This document shows, one piece after another, positions 55,601-64,000 of a stretch of DNA of 64,000 nucleotides (within the stretch, counting starts at the first letter, position 1; each line of letters begins with the position of its first letter). The notes under the pieces are model-generated. The model did not search any database, was not told the origin of the DNA, and saw only the letters and a list, made by a program, of their open reading frames with translations. The translations under genes were made by a program, and so were the position numbers. This DNA is from Rhodoplanes serenus (lineage in GTDB: Bacteria > Pseudomonadota > Alphaproteobacteria > Rhizobiales > Xanthobacteraceae): NCBI GenBank assembly GCA_945897515.1, contig CAMDFO010000007.1, forward strand, positions 1-64,000. Direction: 5' to 3'.

Positions 55601-56416
55601 ATGTCCGTAACCGCCTTTCAGCGCCAGTCCTCCTTGGTTCCCCAGACCGGGCGCGACGCGCGGCTGGCGATCCGCAGCGGCGAATGGACCGGTCCGACCT
55701 CGGGCATCGCGCCGGGCTTCGTGCAGGGCAACCTCGCGATCCTGCCGGGGGCGCTCGCCTCGGACTTCATGCGGTTCTGCCAGCTCAATCCGAAACCGTG
55801 CCCGCTACTCGCGGTCGGAGCCCCAGGCGACTGGCGGCTGCCGTCGCTCGCCGAAGACCTCGACATCCGCACCGACGTGGTGCGCTACCGCGTGTTCAAG
55901 AACGGCGAAATGGTCGACGAGCCGACCGACATCACGAAATACTGGCGCGACGACCTGGTGATCTTTGCGCTCGGCTGTTCGTTCTCTTTTGAAGATGCGC
56001 TGACCGAGGACGGCATCGAGCTTCGCCACATCACCCAGGAGTGCGCCGTGTCGATGTACCGCACCAGCATCCCCACGACGCCGGCCGGGCCGTTTCACGG
56101 TCCGCTGGTGGTTTCGATGCGGCCGATGAAGCCGGCGGATGCGATCCGCGCCATCCAGATCACCACGCGGTTTCCGGCGGTGCACGGCGCGCCGGTGCAT
56201 ATCGGCAAGCCGGAGCTGATCGGGATCAAGGATCTCGCCAAGCCGGACTACGGCGACGCGGTGACGATCAACGACGACGAGATTCCGGTGTTCTGGGCGT
56301 GCGGCGTGACCCCGCAATCGGTGGTCGCCACGGTGAAGCCGGAATTCTGCATCACCCACGCGCCGGGCACGATGCTGGTGACCGATCGCAAGAACTCAGA
56401 ATTCGCGATCATGTGA
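55601..56416 (+). CDS. putative hydro-lyase / D-glutamate cyclase family protein (DUF1445)
   Basis: 271 residues. Family features: [30 protein letters not shown], the [13 protein letters not shown] segment, [12 protein letters not shown], and a late CGVTPQSVV plus [12 protein letters not shown]. Mammalian relatives are D-glutamate cyclases; bacterial ones are annotated as hydro-lyases. The ATG at 55601 is preceded by an AAGGAAA site. It leads a three-gene plus-strand group with the DUF427 and Bug genes, suggesting handling of an imported carboxylate. Confidence 0.88.
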   Translation: MSVTAFQRQSSLVPQTGRDARLAIRSGEWTGPTSGIAPGFVQGNLAILPGALASDFMRFCQLNPKPCPLLAVGAPGDWRLPSLAEDLDIRTDVVRYRVFKNGEMVDEPTDITKYWRDDLVIFALGCSFSFEDALTEDGIELRHITQECAVSMYRTSIPTTPAGPFHGPLVVSMRPMKPADAIRAIQITTRFPAVHGAPVHIGKPELIGIKDLAKPDYGDAVTINDDEIPVFWACGVTPQSVVATVKPEFCITHAPGTMLVTDRKNSEFAIM

Positions 56417-56425
56417 GGTGCGAAG

Positions 56426-56707
56426 ATGAAAGCGACCGTGGACGACAAGGTGATCGCGCAAAGCGACGACATCGTCGAAGCCGGCGGCTACCACTACTTT
56501 CCGCGCGAGGCGGTGCGGATGGATTGGCTGGAGAAGGCACCTCAGACGGCGAAGGACCTGGAGTGCCCGCACGGCGTTCAGTTCTACGACGTGGTGATCG
56601 GGGATGCGCGGCATCCGCGCGCCGCATGGTCCTACGAAGCGCCGCAGCCCAAGATGCAGAAGGTCGACCACCGCATGGGGTTCTGGCAGGACGTGACAGT
56701 GACGTGA
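56426..56707 (+). CDS. DUF427 domain protein
   Basis: 93 residues, a single beta-rich DUF427 domain: MKATVDDKVIAQSDDIVEAGGYHYFPREAVRMDWLE, PHGVQFYDVVIGD, RAAWSYEAPQPKMQKVDHRMGFW. Family function is not established. It is separated by only nine bases from the DUF1445 gene. Contains several conserved aromatic and histidine residues but no obvious catalytic motif. Confidence 0.85.
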   Translation: MKATVDDKVIAQSDDIVEAGGYHYFPREAVRMDWLEKAPQTAKDLECPHGVQFYDVVIGDARHPRAAWSYEAPQPKMQKVDHRMGFWQDVTVT

Positions 56708-56800
56708 CTGCGAGCCGCAGGCCTCGACGAACGCCGCGCGTTACACTGGCGGCCACAAGCCGCTAACATGACGACAACGATCGATAACGGGGGAAATGCC

Positions 56801-57802
56801 ATGCCATTCGCCAAACTTGCGCGCCGTTCGCTCATCGGGGCCGCGCTTGCGGTCGCGGCCTTTGCGGCCGGTCCCGCATTCGCCCAGTCGGCGGCGCAAT
56901 GGCCCGACCGCCCGGTCAAGCTGGTGGTGCCGGTCGGCGCCGGTGGCGCGGCCGACACCCTGGCGCGCAACCTGTCGAACGGCTTTCAGCCTCTTGCCAA
57001 CGGTCAACCGCTGATCGTGGAGAACCGGCCCGGCGGCGGCGGCACTCTGGCTGCGGCGGCGGTCGCGCGCGAAAAGCCGGACGGCTACACGCTGTTCCTC
57101 GCGGAGGTCGGCGCCAACGCGGTGGCACACGCGATGAACACCAAGCTGCCGTACGACCCGCACACCGCCTTCACGCCGATCATCCACGTGGCCAACCTGC
57201 CGGTGGTCCTGCTGATGAAGCCGACGCTGCCCTACAAGAACCTGGCCGAGTTCATTGCCGCTGCGAAGCAGCAGCCCGGGAAATTCAATTACGCTTCGGC
57301 CGGAATCGGCAACTGGACGCACCTGTTCGTGGCATATCTCAACGCCCAGGCCGGTATCGACGTGGTCAACGTGGTCTATCGTTCGGGCGCCGAGATGACG
57401 ACCTCGGTGATCCGCGGCGACACCGACATTGCGCCGGTCACGGTTTCGACCAGCCTGAGCCATGTCCGGGAGGGCAAGGTGCGCGCCCTCGCCGGTTTCT
57501 CGTCCAAGCCGATGCCGCAGCTACCCGACACACCGCCGGCGGGCCAAACGGTCCGCGGCTTCGACGTCAGCCTGTGGCACGGCATCGTCGCGCCGGCCGG
57601 AATGGATCCTGCGCTGGTCGCACGCATCAACGGCATGTTCAATCAGGTGCTGAAAAGCGCGGCGGTGAACTCTGCCATTACCGGAGCGCAGGCCTCGGAG
57701 GTCGTCGGCGGGTCGGCGCAGCAGTTCGATGCTCTCATCAAGGATGAGCTGAAGCGCTGGCCGCAGGTCGTCAAGGACGCCGGCATCAAGATCGAGCAGT
57801 AG
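56801..57802 (+). CDS. tripartite tricarboxylate transporter (Bug) substrate-binding protein
   Basis: 333 residues. Signal peptide MPFAKLARRSLIGAALAVAAFAAGPAFA, then WPDRPVKLVVPVGAGGAADTLARNL, LIVENRPGGGGTLAAAAVA, and VVNVVYRSGAEMTTSVIRGDTDIA. It is the least typical of the four Bug proteins (YRSG in place of YRGG). The start at 56801 has a GGGGGAAA site; the earlier frame to 56768 overlaps none of it. Convergent with the transglutaminase gene two bases away. Confidence 0.9.
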   Translation: MPFAKLARRSLIGAALAVAAFAAGPAFAQSAAQWPDRPVKLVVPVGAGGAADTLARNLSNGFQPLANGQPLIVENRPGGGGTLAAAAVAREKPDGYTLFLAEVGANAVAHAMNTKLPYDPHTAFTPIIHVANLPVVLLMKPTLPYKNLAEFIAAAKQQPGKFNYASAGIGNWTHLFVAYLNAQAGIDVVNVVYRSGAEMTTSVIRGDTDIAPVTVSTSLSHVREGKVRALAGFSSKPMPQLPDTPPAGQTVRGFDVSLWHGIVAPAGMDPALVARINGMFNQVLKSAAVNSAITGAQASEVVGGSAQQFDALIKDELKRWPQVVKDAGIKIEQ

Positions 57803-57804
57803 CC

Positions 57805-58626
57805 TCAGCTCTGCGTCTGCTGTCCGCTCTGATTGACCGTGACCGCCACCTCCATGGCCTCGCTGCCGCCGCCGTAACGGGTGCCGCGCACCGGAGCCGC
57901 TCCGAGATAGTCGAGCCCGACCGCCACGCGGATATGGGAATCGGTCGCGGAAATCTTGTTTGCGGGATCGAAAGCAACCCACCCCAGATCGGGAACGAAA
58001 GCCTCGGCCCAGGCGTGACCGGCCTCCTGGTTGGCAACGCCATCGGCGCGGCGGAAGTGTCCGCCGATGTAACGCGCAGGGATCCCGAGGCTGCGCGACG
58101 CCGCGATGAAGATGTGCGTCAGGTCCTGGCACACACCGCGCTTGAGCGCGAATGACTCGGCCGCGGTGGTCGTCACCAGCGTCGGGCTTTCGTCATAAGC
58201 GACATCTGCGTGCAGGCGCGTCAGCAGCGCGTGCAGGATCGACAGCACGTCGTCGGATGTTTTGGTCTCGCGCGCGAAATCGGCGATCGCCGGACTGACC
58301 TCGGTGAGCGGGGTCTCGCGCAGGAACAGGCTCGGCGGAAACCGCTCGACCGCGCCGCGCACCACGCCGCCGGTGTCCTGGGTCTCGACCTCGCCTTCCA
58401 CCAGCACGCGCAGCTCGTCGAACGGCCCTTCGGCGCTGAACACGTGGGTGATGTTGCCGAAGGCGTCCTCGTGCGGGGCCAGATGGCAGTTCTCCGACAC
58501 GTCGATCCGCCAGCCGACCACGTACTGGCCGTCATGGTTGCGCGGCGTCAACCGCAGCGTCTGGATCACGCCGGTGGGCGGCCGCTCGTAGCGGTAGACG
58601 GTCTGGTGCGAGATCAGGATGCGCAT
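57805..58626 (-). CDS. transglutaminase-like protein
   Basis: 273 residues with a bacterial transglutaminase N-terminal region (MRILISHQTVYRYERPPTGVIQTLRLTPR) and a papain-like core whose triad is visible: Cys166 (GVCQDLTH), His204 (GHAWAEAF) and Asp220 (FDPANK). It probably acts as a protease or isopeptidase rather than a cross-linker. It is the last gene after the alpha-E and ATP-grasp genes, separated from them by 57 bases, and is part of the same conserved three-gene set. Confidence 0.9.
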   Translation of the reverse strand: MRILISHQTVYRYERPPTGVIQTLRLTPRNHDGQYVVGWRIDVSENCHLAPHEDAFGNITHVFSAEGPFDELRVLVEGEVETQDTGGVVRGAVERFPPSLFLRETPLTEVSPAIADFARETKTSDDVLSILHALLTRLHADVAYDESPTLVTTTAAESFALKRGVCQDLTHIFIAASRSLGIPARYIGGHFRRADGVANQEAGHAWAEAFVPDLGWVAFDPANKISATDSHIRVAVGLDYLGAAPVRGTRYGGGSEAMEVAVTVNQSGQQTQS

Positions 58627-58683
58627 GGTTTGCCGGCCGACATGATCCCGATTGCGGACGGGTTGTCCACCCGGCTCTGTCCG

Positions 58684-59625
58684 TCACGCCAGATATTGCT
58701 GATTGACGGCCGCACCAAGGCGGTTGTTGTCGTCGATGAACTCGCCGATGAACTCGTGCAGGCCCTGCTGGAAAATTCCCTCCATCCGGGCGTTCTGCAG
58801 CCGGGTGCGGATGGTGCGGGCCTGGCGCTGCGCCGGGCCCTGCCGGCCGTAGGCGCCCGCGATCCGGTCGAGATTCTGCACCAGGTTCTCGTAGCAGCTC
58901 GCCAGCGAGCGCGGCATCTGCTCGTTGAGGATCAGCAGATCGGCGACCAGCCAGGGCTTGAGGCTGTCGCGATAGACCCAGTGATAGGCAGTCAGCGCCG
59001 AAACCGAGCGCAGGATCGACGACCACTGGAAATAATCCAACGGCCCGCCGACGTGCTCCTGCGGCGGCAGCAGCAGATGGTATTTGACGTCGAGGATGCG
59101 CGCGGTGTTGTCGGCGCGCTCCAGGTAGACGCCGAGCCGCGAGAACCAGTAGGCGTCGTTGCGCAGCATGGTGCGGTAGGCTGAGCCGTCGAAGCGCAGC
59201 GACGAGCCCTGCACCCATTGCAGGAAGCGCAGAAACTCCTCGCGCGACGAGGACTTGTTGCCGAAGCGCTTGAGCTCGAGCCAGGTGCCGTTGATCGCCT
59301 CCCACATCTCCATGGTCAGCGCGGTCCGCACCGAACGCGCGTTGTGGCGCGCCACCTCAAAGCAGTTGCGGATCGACGACGGATTGGACGGCGAGAACGC
59401 CAGGAAATCGGTGACGGTTTCCTCGTTTGCTTCCTTGTGGTGCGAGAAGAACGCCGCCGAGCAGCCCGCGGTGGCCACCGCCGATTCCCATTCGTTGGTC
59501 TCGCCGGTGTAGGCCAGCGGCATCGCGGTCAGCCGCTGCGTCGCCTCCAGGATGCGCGCCAAATACTCCGCGCGTTCGACGTAGCGGGCCAGCCAGTACA
59601 GGTTGTCGGCGGTGCGGGAGAGCAT
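58684..59625 (-). CDS. alpha-E domain protein (DUF403)
   Basis: 313 residues, all helical, beginning MLSRTADNLYWLARYVERAEYLARILEAT with the conserved glutamates that name the family, then WEAINGTWLELKRF, SLRFDGSAYRTMLRNDAYWFSRLGVYLERADNTARIL, and a closing ENLVQNLD segment. Alpha-E proteins almost always accompany a circularly permuted ATP-grasp enzyme, and are thought to act as its partner. It overlaps or abuts the ATP-grasp gene by 3 bases spacing. Confidence 0.92.
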   Translation of the reverse strand: MLSRTADNLYWLARYVERAEYLARILEATQRLTAMPLAYTGETNEWESAVATAGCSAAFFSHHKEANEETVTDFLAFSPSNPSSIRNCFEVARHNARSVRTALTMEMWEAINGTWLELKRFGNKSSSREEFLRFLQWVQGSSLRFDGSAYRTMLRNDAYWFSRLGVYLERADNTARILDVKYHLLLPPQEHVGGPLDYFQWSSILRSVSALTAYHWVYRDSLKPWLVADLLILNEQMPRSLASCYENLVQNLDRIAGAYGRQGPAQRQARTIRTRLQNARMEGIFQQGLHEFIGEFIDDNNRLGAAVNQQYLA

Positions 59626-59628
59626 GGC

Positions 59629-61137
59629 TTATCGGTCCAGCACCCAGGTGTCTTTGGTGCCGCCGCCCTGGCTCGAATTGACCACCAGCGAACCCTGCTT
59701 AAGCGCGACGCGCGTCAGCCCGCCCGGCACGATGCGGATGCGATCGCGCCCGGTCAGCACGAACGGCCGCAGGTCGACGTGGCGCGGCGCCACGCCGGCC
59801 TCGACGCAGGTCGGGCAGGTCGATAGCGCGAGCGTCGGCTGGGCGATAAAGTTCCGCGGGTTGAGCTTGAGCCTGATGCGGAACGCCGCGATCTGCGCCT
59901 TGTCCGCGGTCGGGCCGATCAGCATGCCGTAGCCGCCGGAGCCGTGGACCTCCTTGACCACAAGCTCCTCGAGATGGTCGAGCACATAAGCCAGGTGATC
60001 GGGCTCGCGGCAGCGCCAGGTCGGCACGTTCTTGAGGATCGGTTCCTCGCCGAGATAGAACTTCAACACCTCCGGCATGTAGCTGTAGATCGCCTTGTCG
60101 TCTGCGATGCCGGTTCCGACCGCGTTCGCGAGCGTGACGTTGCCGGCCTGATAGGCCGACATCAGGCCGGCGACGCCGAGCGCAGAATCCGGACGGAACG
60201 ACAGCGGATCGAGGAAGTCGTCGTCGATGCGGCGGTAGATCACGTCGACGCGCTTGGGTCCCTGGGTCGTGCGCATATAGACGATGCCGCCCTTGACGAA
60301 CAGATCGCCGCCCTCGACCAGTTCGACGCCGAGCTTGTCGGCCAGGAACGAGTGTTCGTAATAGGCCGAGTTGAAGACCCCGGGCGTCAGCAGCACGACT
60401 GTCGGGTCGCCGGACGCGACGTCGGGCGCCACCGATTTCAAGGTCGCGAGCAATTCGTCGGGATAGTTCTCGACCGGCGCGACGCGGTGCCGCGAAAACA
60501 GCTCCGGAAACAGCCGCAGCATGATCTCGCGATTTTCCAGCATGTAGGAGACGCCGGACGGCGTGCGCGCATTGTCCTCCAGCACGTAGAACGTATCGGC
60601 ATCGACGCGGACGACGTCGATGCCTGCGATGTGCAGATAAATGTCGTGCGGCACCTTCTGGCCGTTCATTTCCGGGCGAAACACCGGATTTTGGAACACC
60701 AGGTCTTCGGGCACGATGCCGGCTTTGAGGACCTCGCGCTTGCCGTAGATGTCCTTCAGATAGAGGTTCAGCGCCTTGACGCGCTGCTCGAGGCCGCGCT
60801 GGAGCGTGTCCCACTCCTTGGCGGCCAGAATCCGGGGAATGACATCGAACGGGATCAGCCGCTCGGTCGCCTCGGCCTCGCCATAGACCGCGAAGGTGAT
60901 GCCGATGCGCCGAAACAGGAGCTCGGCCTCCTTGCGGCGGAAGTCGAGCACCTCGGGGCGTACCTCGGCGAGCCACTGCGACAGCGCCGCATAGGCCGGC
61001 CGGACCTGGCCGTCCAGGCCCTTCATCTCGTCGAACGCCGTGATCAACGCCAAAGCCCCGCCCCCCTGCCGCTGCGATCGTTCCGCAAGGCGCTGCAAGC
61101 CTCGCGCCAAATCTGCGCCAAATCCCGACCGGGACAA
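59629..61137 (-). CDS. circularly permuted type 2 ATP-grasp protein
   Basis: 502 residues. Family blocks: RPAYAALSQWL, RKEAELLFRRIGITFAVYGE, FDVIPRILAAKEW, DVVRVDADTFYVLEDNARTPSGVSYMLENRE, VLLTPGVFNSAYYEHSFLADKLGVELVEGGDL, and a C-terminal VVKEVHGSGGYGMLIGP. Predicted to form amide bonds between amino acids or on peptides. The N terminus is uncertain: the TTG at 61137 has no strong ribosome site, and family members usually start near FDEM, so a TTG at 61053 or 61047 may be the real start. Confidence 0.9.
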   Translation of the reverse strand: MSRSGFGADLARGLQRLAERSQRQGGGALALITAFDEMKGLDGQVRPAYAALSQWLAEVRPEVLDFRRKEAELLFRRIGITFAVYGEAEATERLIPFDVIPRILAAKEWDTLQRGLEQRVKALNLYLKDIYGKREVLKAGIVPEDLVFQNPVFRPEMNGQKVPHDIYLHIAGIDVVRVDADTFYVLEDNARTPSGVSYMLENREIMLRLFPELFSRHRVAPVENYPDELLATLKSVAPDVASGDPTVVLLTPGVFNSAYYEHSFLADKLGVELVEGGDLFVKGGIVYMRTTQGPKRVDVIYRRIDDDFLDPLSFRPDSALGVAGLMSAYQAGNVTLANAVGTGIADDKAIYSYMPEVLKFYLGEEPILKNVPTWRCREPDHLAYVLDHLEELVVKEVHGSGGYGMLIGPTADKAQIAAFRIRLKLNPRNFIAQPTLALSTCPTCVEAGVAPRHVDLRPFVLTGRDRIRIVPGGLTRVALKQGSLVVNSSQGGGTKDTWVLDR

Positions 61138-61215
61138 AGAGCCTAAGGCATAGGCTGGTTCCGCATCTGCCCGAATTTTGACCGGCGGCTGACCAAAGCT
61201 TCGGCGGATACGGCC

Positions 61216-61596
61216 TTATTCGCCGATCGCGCTGACATGCGCCGCCACCACCCGCCAGCCTTCCGGGAAACGCACCCAGGTCTGCATCTGGCGGCCGACC
61301 TTGCCGGCCATGCTGGCCCGCTGGAACAGCGTGGAGGCCACCGCGAAGTCGCGGCCGTAGGTGGTGATGACGGTGCGGGAGATCGTGCGGGTCAGACCGG
61401 CGGGATTGCGCGCCGCGCGAAACGCCGCGATTTCGGCGTGGCCGTAGAGGATTTCGGCCATGCCATAGCGGATAGTCCGCGGATCGACCCGGAAGGTCGC
61501 GTCGAGCACGGCCACGTCGTTGGTGTTCAGTGCGACTTCATAACGGTCGAAGGCCGCCTTCACCTCGGCGACGACTTCGGGAATATCGATTTCCAT
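61216..61596 (-). CDS. HpxZ / AtzH-like protein (NTF2 fold, DUF3225)
   Basis: 126 residues of the NTF2-like fold: EVKAAFDRYEVALNTNDVAVLDATF, RYGMAEILYGHAEIAAFRAAR, LTRTISRTVITTYGRDFAVASTLFQR and MQTWVRFPEGWRVVAAHVS. This matches the HpxZ/AtzH group, found with amidohydrolases of oxalurate and triazine degradation as a helper protein. Here no such amidase neighbour is seen; the nearest gene is a UbiD decarboxylase. Start at the ATG at 61596 is well placed after a repeat-free gap. Confidence 0.85.
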   Translation of the reverse strand: MEIDIPEVVAEVKAAFDRYEVALNTNDVAVLDATFRVDPRTIRYGMAEILYGHAEIAAFRAARNPAGLTRTISRTVITTYGRDFAVASTLFQRASMAGKVGRQMQTWVRFPEGWRVVAAHVSAIGE

Positions 61597-61610
61597 TATT
61601 GTCTCTCCGC

Positions 61611-61715
61611 GTCATTCCGGGGCGCGTGCGCAGCAGCGAACCCGGAATCCAGGCTAACAGAAATTCTATCGTGTCTGGATTCCGGGTTCGCTGCTTCGCA
61701 GCGCCCCGGAATGAC
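61611..61715. repeat. interspersed palindromic repeat
   Basis: Outer arms gtcattccggggcgcgtgcg and its imperfect complement cgcagcgccccggaatgac pair across 61611-61715, and an inner stem joins aacccggaatccag with ctggattccgggtt. It fills the gap between the HpxZ-like and UbiD genes, both on the minus strand. A half copy occurs at about 49405-49420. Typical of Hyphomicrobiales genomes. Confidence 0.8.
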
Positions 61716-61717
61716 AG

Positions 61718-63151
61718 CTAGCTTTTGAGCGCGCCGCGCCAATCCGCGCCATCGCGTTTCAACACGTCCGCGACATCGATCGCCTCTTCCCCCGGCACGC
61801 GGATGCGCTTGAATGTCATCTCCGGCGCGCTGAGCGGCTTGGTGGCATCCATCCCCATCTTGGCGCCGACGCCGTTGCGCGTCGACGGATCGAGCTTGGA
61901 GCCCTGGCTCTCCGGCACCACGACCAGATCGCGGTCGGCCTGGAAGCGGGTCGCAACCGCCCACTCGACCTCGGTCGGATTGTGGATGTCGACATCGTCG
62001 TCGACCACGATCACGTGCTTGACGTCGAACGAGCCGGCGAACGCGCCGAGCATTATGTTCTTGGCCTCGCCGTCCTGGCGCTTCTTGATCTGCACATAGA
62101 GGTGATAGCGCATGACGCCGCCCGGCGAGAAATGCACGTCGAGCACGTTCGGGAATGTGCGCCTGAGATGCGCCAGCATGGTTGCTTCTTTCGGGATCGC
62201 GCCGAGCAACTGGTGCTCCAGCCCGCCGCCGACCACGGTGTGGAAGATCGCATCCTTGCGATGGGTGACCGCAACCACCTCCATCACGTGGTTGTTGGAA
62301 CGCGGCCCGTAGTATTGCGGGAATTCGCCGAACGGACCTTCGGGCTCGCGCACACCCGCCAGGAAGCGGCCCTCGACCACGATCTCGGCCTCGGCCGGCA
62401 CCCGGACATCGCTGGTGACGCATTTCACCACCGGCAGCGGCCGGCCTTGCAACGCGCCGGCGATTTCCAGCTCGTCGAAATCCATCGGCGCGATTGCCTG
62501 CGACGCCAGCAAGGTCAGCGGATCGACGCCGATCACGATCGCGGCGTCCAGCGGCTCGCCCTTCTCCTCGGCCATCTCGAAGAACGCATTGGTATGCCGC
62601 GGCAGCAGCAGCACGCCGAGCCGGTTCGGACCGGCCAACTGGCAGCGGTGGATCGAGACGTTCTGCTTTCCGGTGCGGGGATTGCGAACGATCATCAGTC
62701 CGGCGGAAATGTAGGGGCCGAAATCGTGCTCGTTGTGGGTCGGCAGCGGCAGGATCTTCGCGAGATCGACCTCGCGGTGTACCACCTCCTGCACCGGCGC
62801 AGCCTTCGTCTCGACCCATGGAACCGGATTGAGTGCCGCATCCAGGAAACGCGGCAGCACCTCGGCGGGCTCGACGCCCATGGCCTCGGCCATCCAGCCG
62901 CGGTCGGAGACCAGCCCCGACACCACCGGAATGGGATGCCCGCCCGGACGCGGGAATAGAGTCGCGCGTTTGCCGTCCAGGCGTTTGGCATAGGCCGCGA
63001 CCTCGAATTTCAGAGCGGCATTCGGCTTGATCACCGCCAGGCGGTTGCGCACCGCCAGATGGTCGAGCCAGTCGCGCAGCGTGCGCACCGGTTGCGGCGC
63101 GTTATCGCCGTGGCGCGGGGCGGATTCTTTCGGCATCTCATGCTTGGTCAT
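61718..63151 (-). CDS. UbiD-family decarboxylase (third, divergent copy)
   Basis: 477 residues. N-terminal VRTLRDWLDHLAVRNRLAVIK is typical of UbiD and differs from the FRLRRFV start of the other two copies. Catalytic motif EGPFGEFPQYYG, with YYG kept, plus ICRC-like VSIHRCQLAGPNRL, THRKDAIFHTVVGGG and DDDVDIHNPTEVEWAV. Start at 63151 (MTKHEM) is 6 codons inside the open frame. It is divergent from a molybdenum hydroxylase gene, 45 bases apart, repeating the arrangement at 28 kb. Confidence 0.9.
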   Translation of the reverse strand: MTKHEMPKESAPRHGDNAPQPVRTLRDWLDHLAVRNRLAVIKPNAALKFEVAAYAKRLDGKRATLFPRPGGHPIPVVSGLVSDRGWMAEAMGVEPAEVLPRFLDAALNPVPWVETKAAPVQEVVHREVDLAKILPLPTHNEHDFGPYISAGLMIVRNPRTGKQNVSIHRCQLAGPNRLGVLLLPRHTNAFFEMAEEKGEPLDAAIVIGVDPLTLLASQAIAPMDFDELEIAGALQGRPLPVVKCVTSDVRVPAEAEIVVEGRFLAGVREPEGPFGEFPQYYGPRSNNHVMEVVAVTHRKDAIFHTVVGGGLEHQLLGAIPKEATMLAHLRRTFPNVLDVHFSPGGVMRYHLYVQIKKRQDGEAKNIMLGAFAGSFDVKHVIVVDDDVDIHNPTEVEWAVATRFQADRDLVVVPESQGSKLDPSTRNGVGAKMGMDATKPLSAPEMTFKRIRVPGEEAIDVADVLKRDGADWRGALKS

Positions 63152-63196
63152 CGGACACAGATGTAGCATTGTTGCCGCCGAAGGAACACCGACGAC

Positions 63197-64000
63197 ATGA
63201 CGGCTTCAGGCGGCGGCTGGCTCGGCCAATCGATCGAGCGCGTGGAAGACGCGAACCTGCTCACGGGCCGCGGCCGCTATATCGACGACCTCGCGGTGCG
63301 CACCGGCACCTTGCACGCGGCGATCCTGCGTTCGCCGCACGCGCATGCCCGGATCCGTTCCATCGACGTGGCGGCAGCCCGTACCGCGCCGGGCGTCGGG
63401 GCAGTGCTGACCGGCGCCGAGGTGACGGCGCTGTCGAGCAGCCTTGCGGTTGGGGTGCGGGCGCCGATCCAGTCCTGGCCGATCGCGGTGGACCGCGTGC
63501 GCTACGTCGGCGAGCCGATCGCCGTGGTGGTGGCCACCGACCGCTATCTGGCCGAGGACGCGCTGGAGCTGATCGAAGTCGAGTACGAGCCCCTCCCCGC
63601 GCTGGTCGATCCGCGCGACGCGCTGGCTTCCACCGAATTGTTTCTGCACGACGGGCTGAAGTCGAACGTCGCGAGCGACCGCTCGTTCCGGTATGGCGAT
63701 CCGGAGGCGGCGTTCGCCAAGGCGGCGCGAAAAATTTCCGTCAGCATCCATTATCCGCGCAACTCCTGCACGCCGATCGAGACCTACGGCGTGGTGGCGG
63801 AATACGACGCCAACGAGGATGCCTACGACGTGCTCGCGAATTTCATGGGCCCGTTCACCATGCATCCGGTGATGGCGCGCTCGCTGAAGGTGCCGGGCAA
63901 TCGCTTCCGGCTGCGCACGCCGCCGGATTCCGGCGGCAGCTTCGGCGTCAAGCAGGGCGTGTTTCCCTATATCGTGTTGATGGCGCTCGCGGCGCGCGTC
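63197..64000 (+). CDS. xanthine dehydrogenase-family molybdopterin-binding subunit (N-terminal part, runs off the window)
   Basis: 268 codons visible without a stop. Reads MTASGGGWLGQSIERVEDAN, then LLTGRGRYIDDLAVRTGTLH, RSPHAHARIRSIDVAAARTAPGV and the molybdopterin contact SGGSFGVKQG. It is the third large subunit of this family in the window; the active-site loop and catalytic Glu are beyond the right edge. GAAGGAA precedes the ATG. Divergent from a UbiD gene 45 bases away. Confidence 0.9.
   Translation, partial: MTASGGGWLGQSIERVEDANLLTGRGRYIDDLAVRTGTLHAAILRSPHAHARIRSIDVAAARTAPGVGAVLTGAEVTALSSSLAVGVRAPIQSWPIAVDRVRYVGEPIAVVVATDRYLAEDALELIEVEYEPLPALVDPRDALASTELFLHDGLKSNVASDRSFRYGDPEAAFAKAARKISVSIHYPRNSCTPIETYGVVAEYDANEDAYDVLANFMGPFTMHPVMARSLKVPGNRFRLRTPPDSGGSFGVKQGVFPYIVLMALAARV

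Overview
The window is a high-GC alphaproteobacterial chromosome segment, most likely Hyphomicrobiales of the Bradyrhizobium, Rhodopseudomonas or Xanthobacteraceae kind. This rests on protein style, numerous ATGA-type overlaps, an abundance of tripartite-tricarboxylate (Bug) and Liv-type binding proteins, and interspersed palindromes typical of the group. No tRNA, rRNA or CRISPR array was seen.

Layout. (1) 1-480: edge of an integrated element, with an IS3-family insertion sequence cutting a tyrosine-integrase gene just downstream of the 3' end of guaA. (2) 482-12114: housekeeping genes, mostly on the minus strand: guaA, an RsmB-like rRNA methyltransferase, a MAPEG protein, a TPR protein, two exported hypothetical proteins, a small methyltransferase, a frameshifted second MAPEG gene, an NADP-dependent reductase, guaB, rlmE and a Ppx/GppA phosphatase. 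(3) 12328-22959: a plus-strand catabolic run with a molybdenum hydroxylase large subunit, two MFS carriers, a nitrilase, a nitroreductase-fold protein, an extradiol ring-cleavage dioxygenase and a complete Rieske dioxygenase (alpha, beta, reductase). (4) 23069-39116: an ABC-2 exporter pair, three Bug binding proteins by 40116, a cupin, two UbiD-family decarboxylases, a second molybdenum hydroxylase, a 3-hydroxyacyl-CoA dehydrogenase, an EamA carrier, two alpha/beta hydrolases and a luciferase-like monooxygenase. (5) 40245-46142 and 50700-55429: two complete Liv-type ABC importers in opposite orientations. Between them lie a signal-less NMT1-like binding protein, a FadR-type GntR regulator, a striking cluster of hairpins, a HicBA toxin-antitoxin pair and a second luciferase-like enzyme. 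(6) 55601-64000: a DUF1445/DUF427/Bug group, a transglutaminase/alpha-E/ATP-grasp cluster, an HpxZ/AtzH-like protein, a third UbiD decarboxylase and a third, truncated molybdenum hydroxylase.

Taken together, about 50 kb looks like a scavenging locus for small aromatic or heteroaromatic acids, nitriles and amides: periplasmic capture (four Bug, three Liv-type and one NMT1-like protein), ring hydroxylation (three molybdenum hydroxylase subunits and one Rieske system), decarboxylation (three UbiD proteins) and ring cleavage. Substrates cannot be read from sequence. The partner subunits these proteins normally need (CoxS/CoxM for the molybdenum enzymes, UbiX for UbiD, TctA/TctB for Bug) are absent from the window, and only one transcription factor is present.
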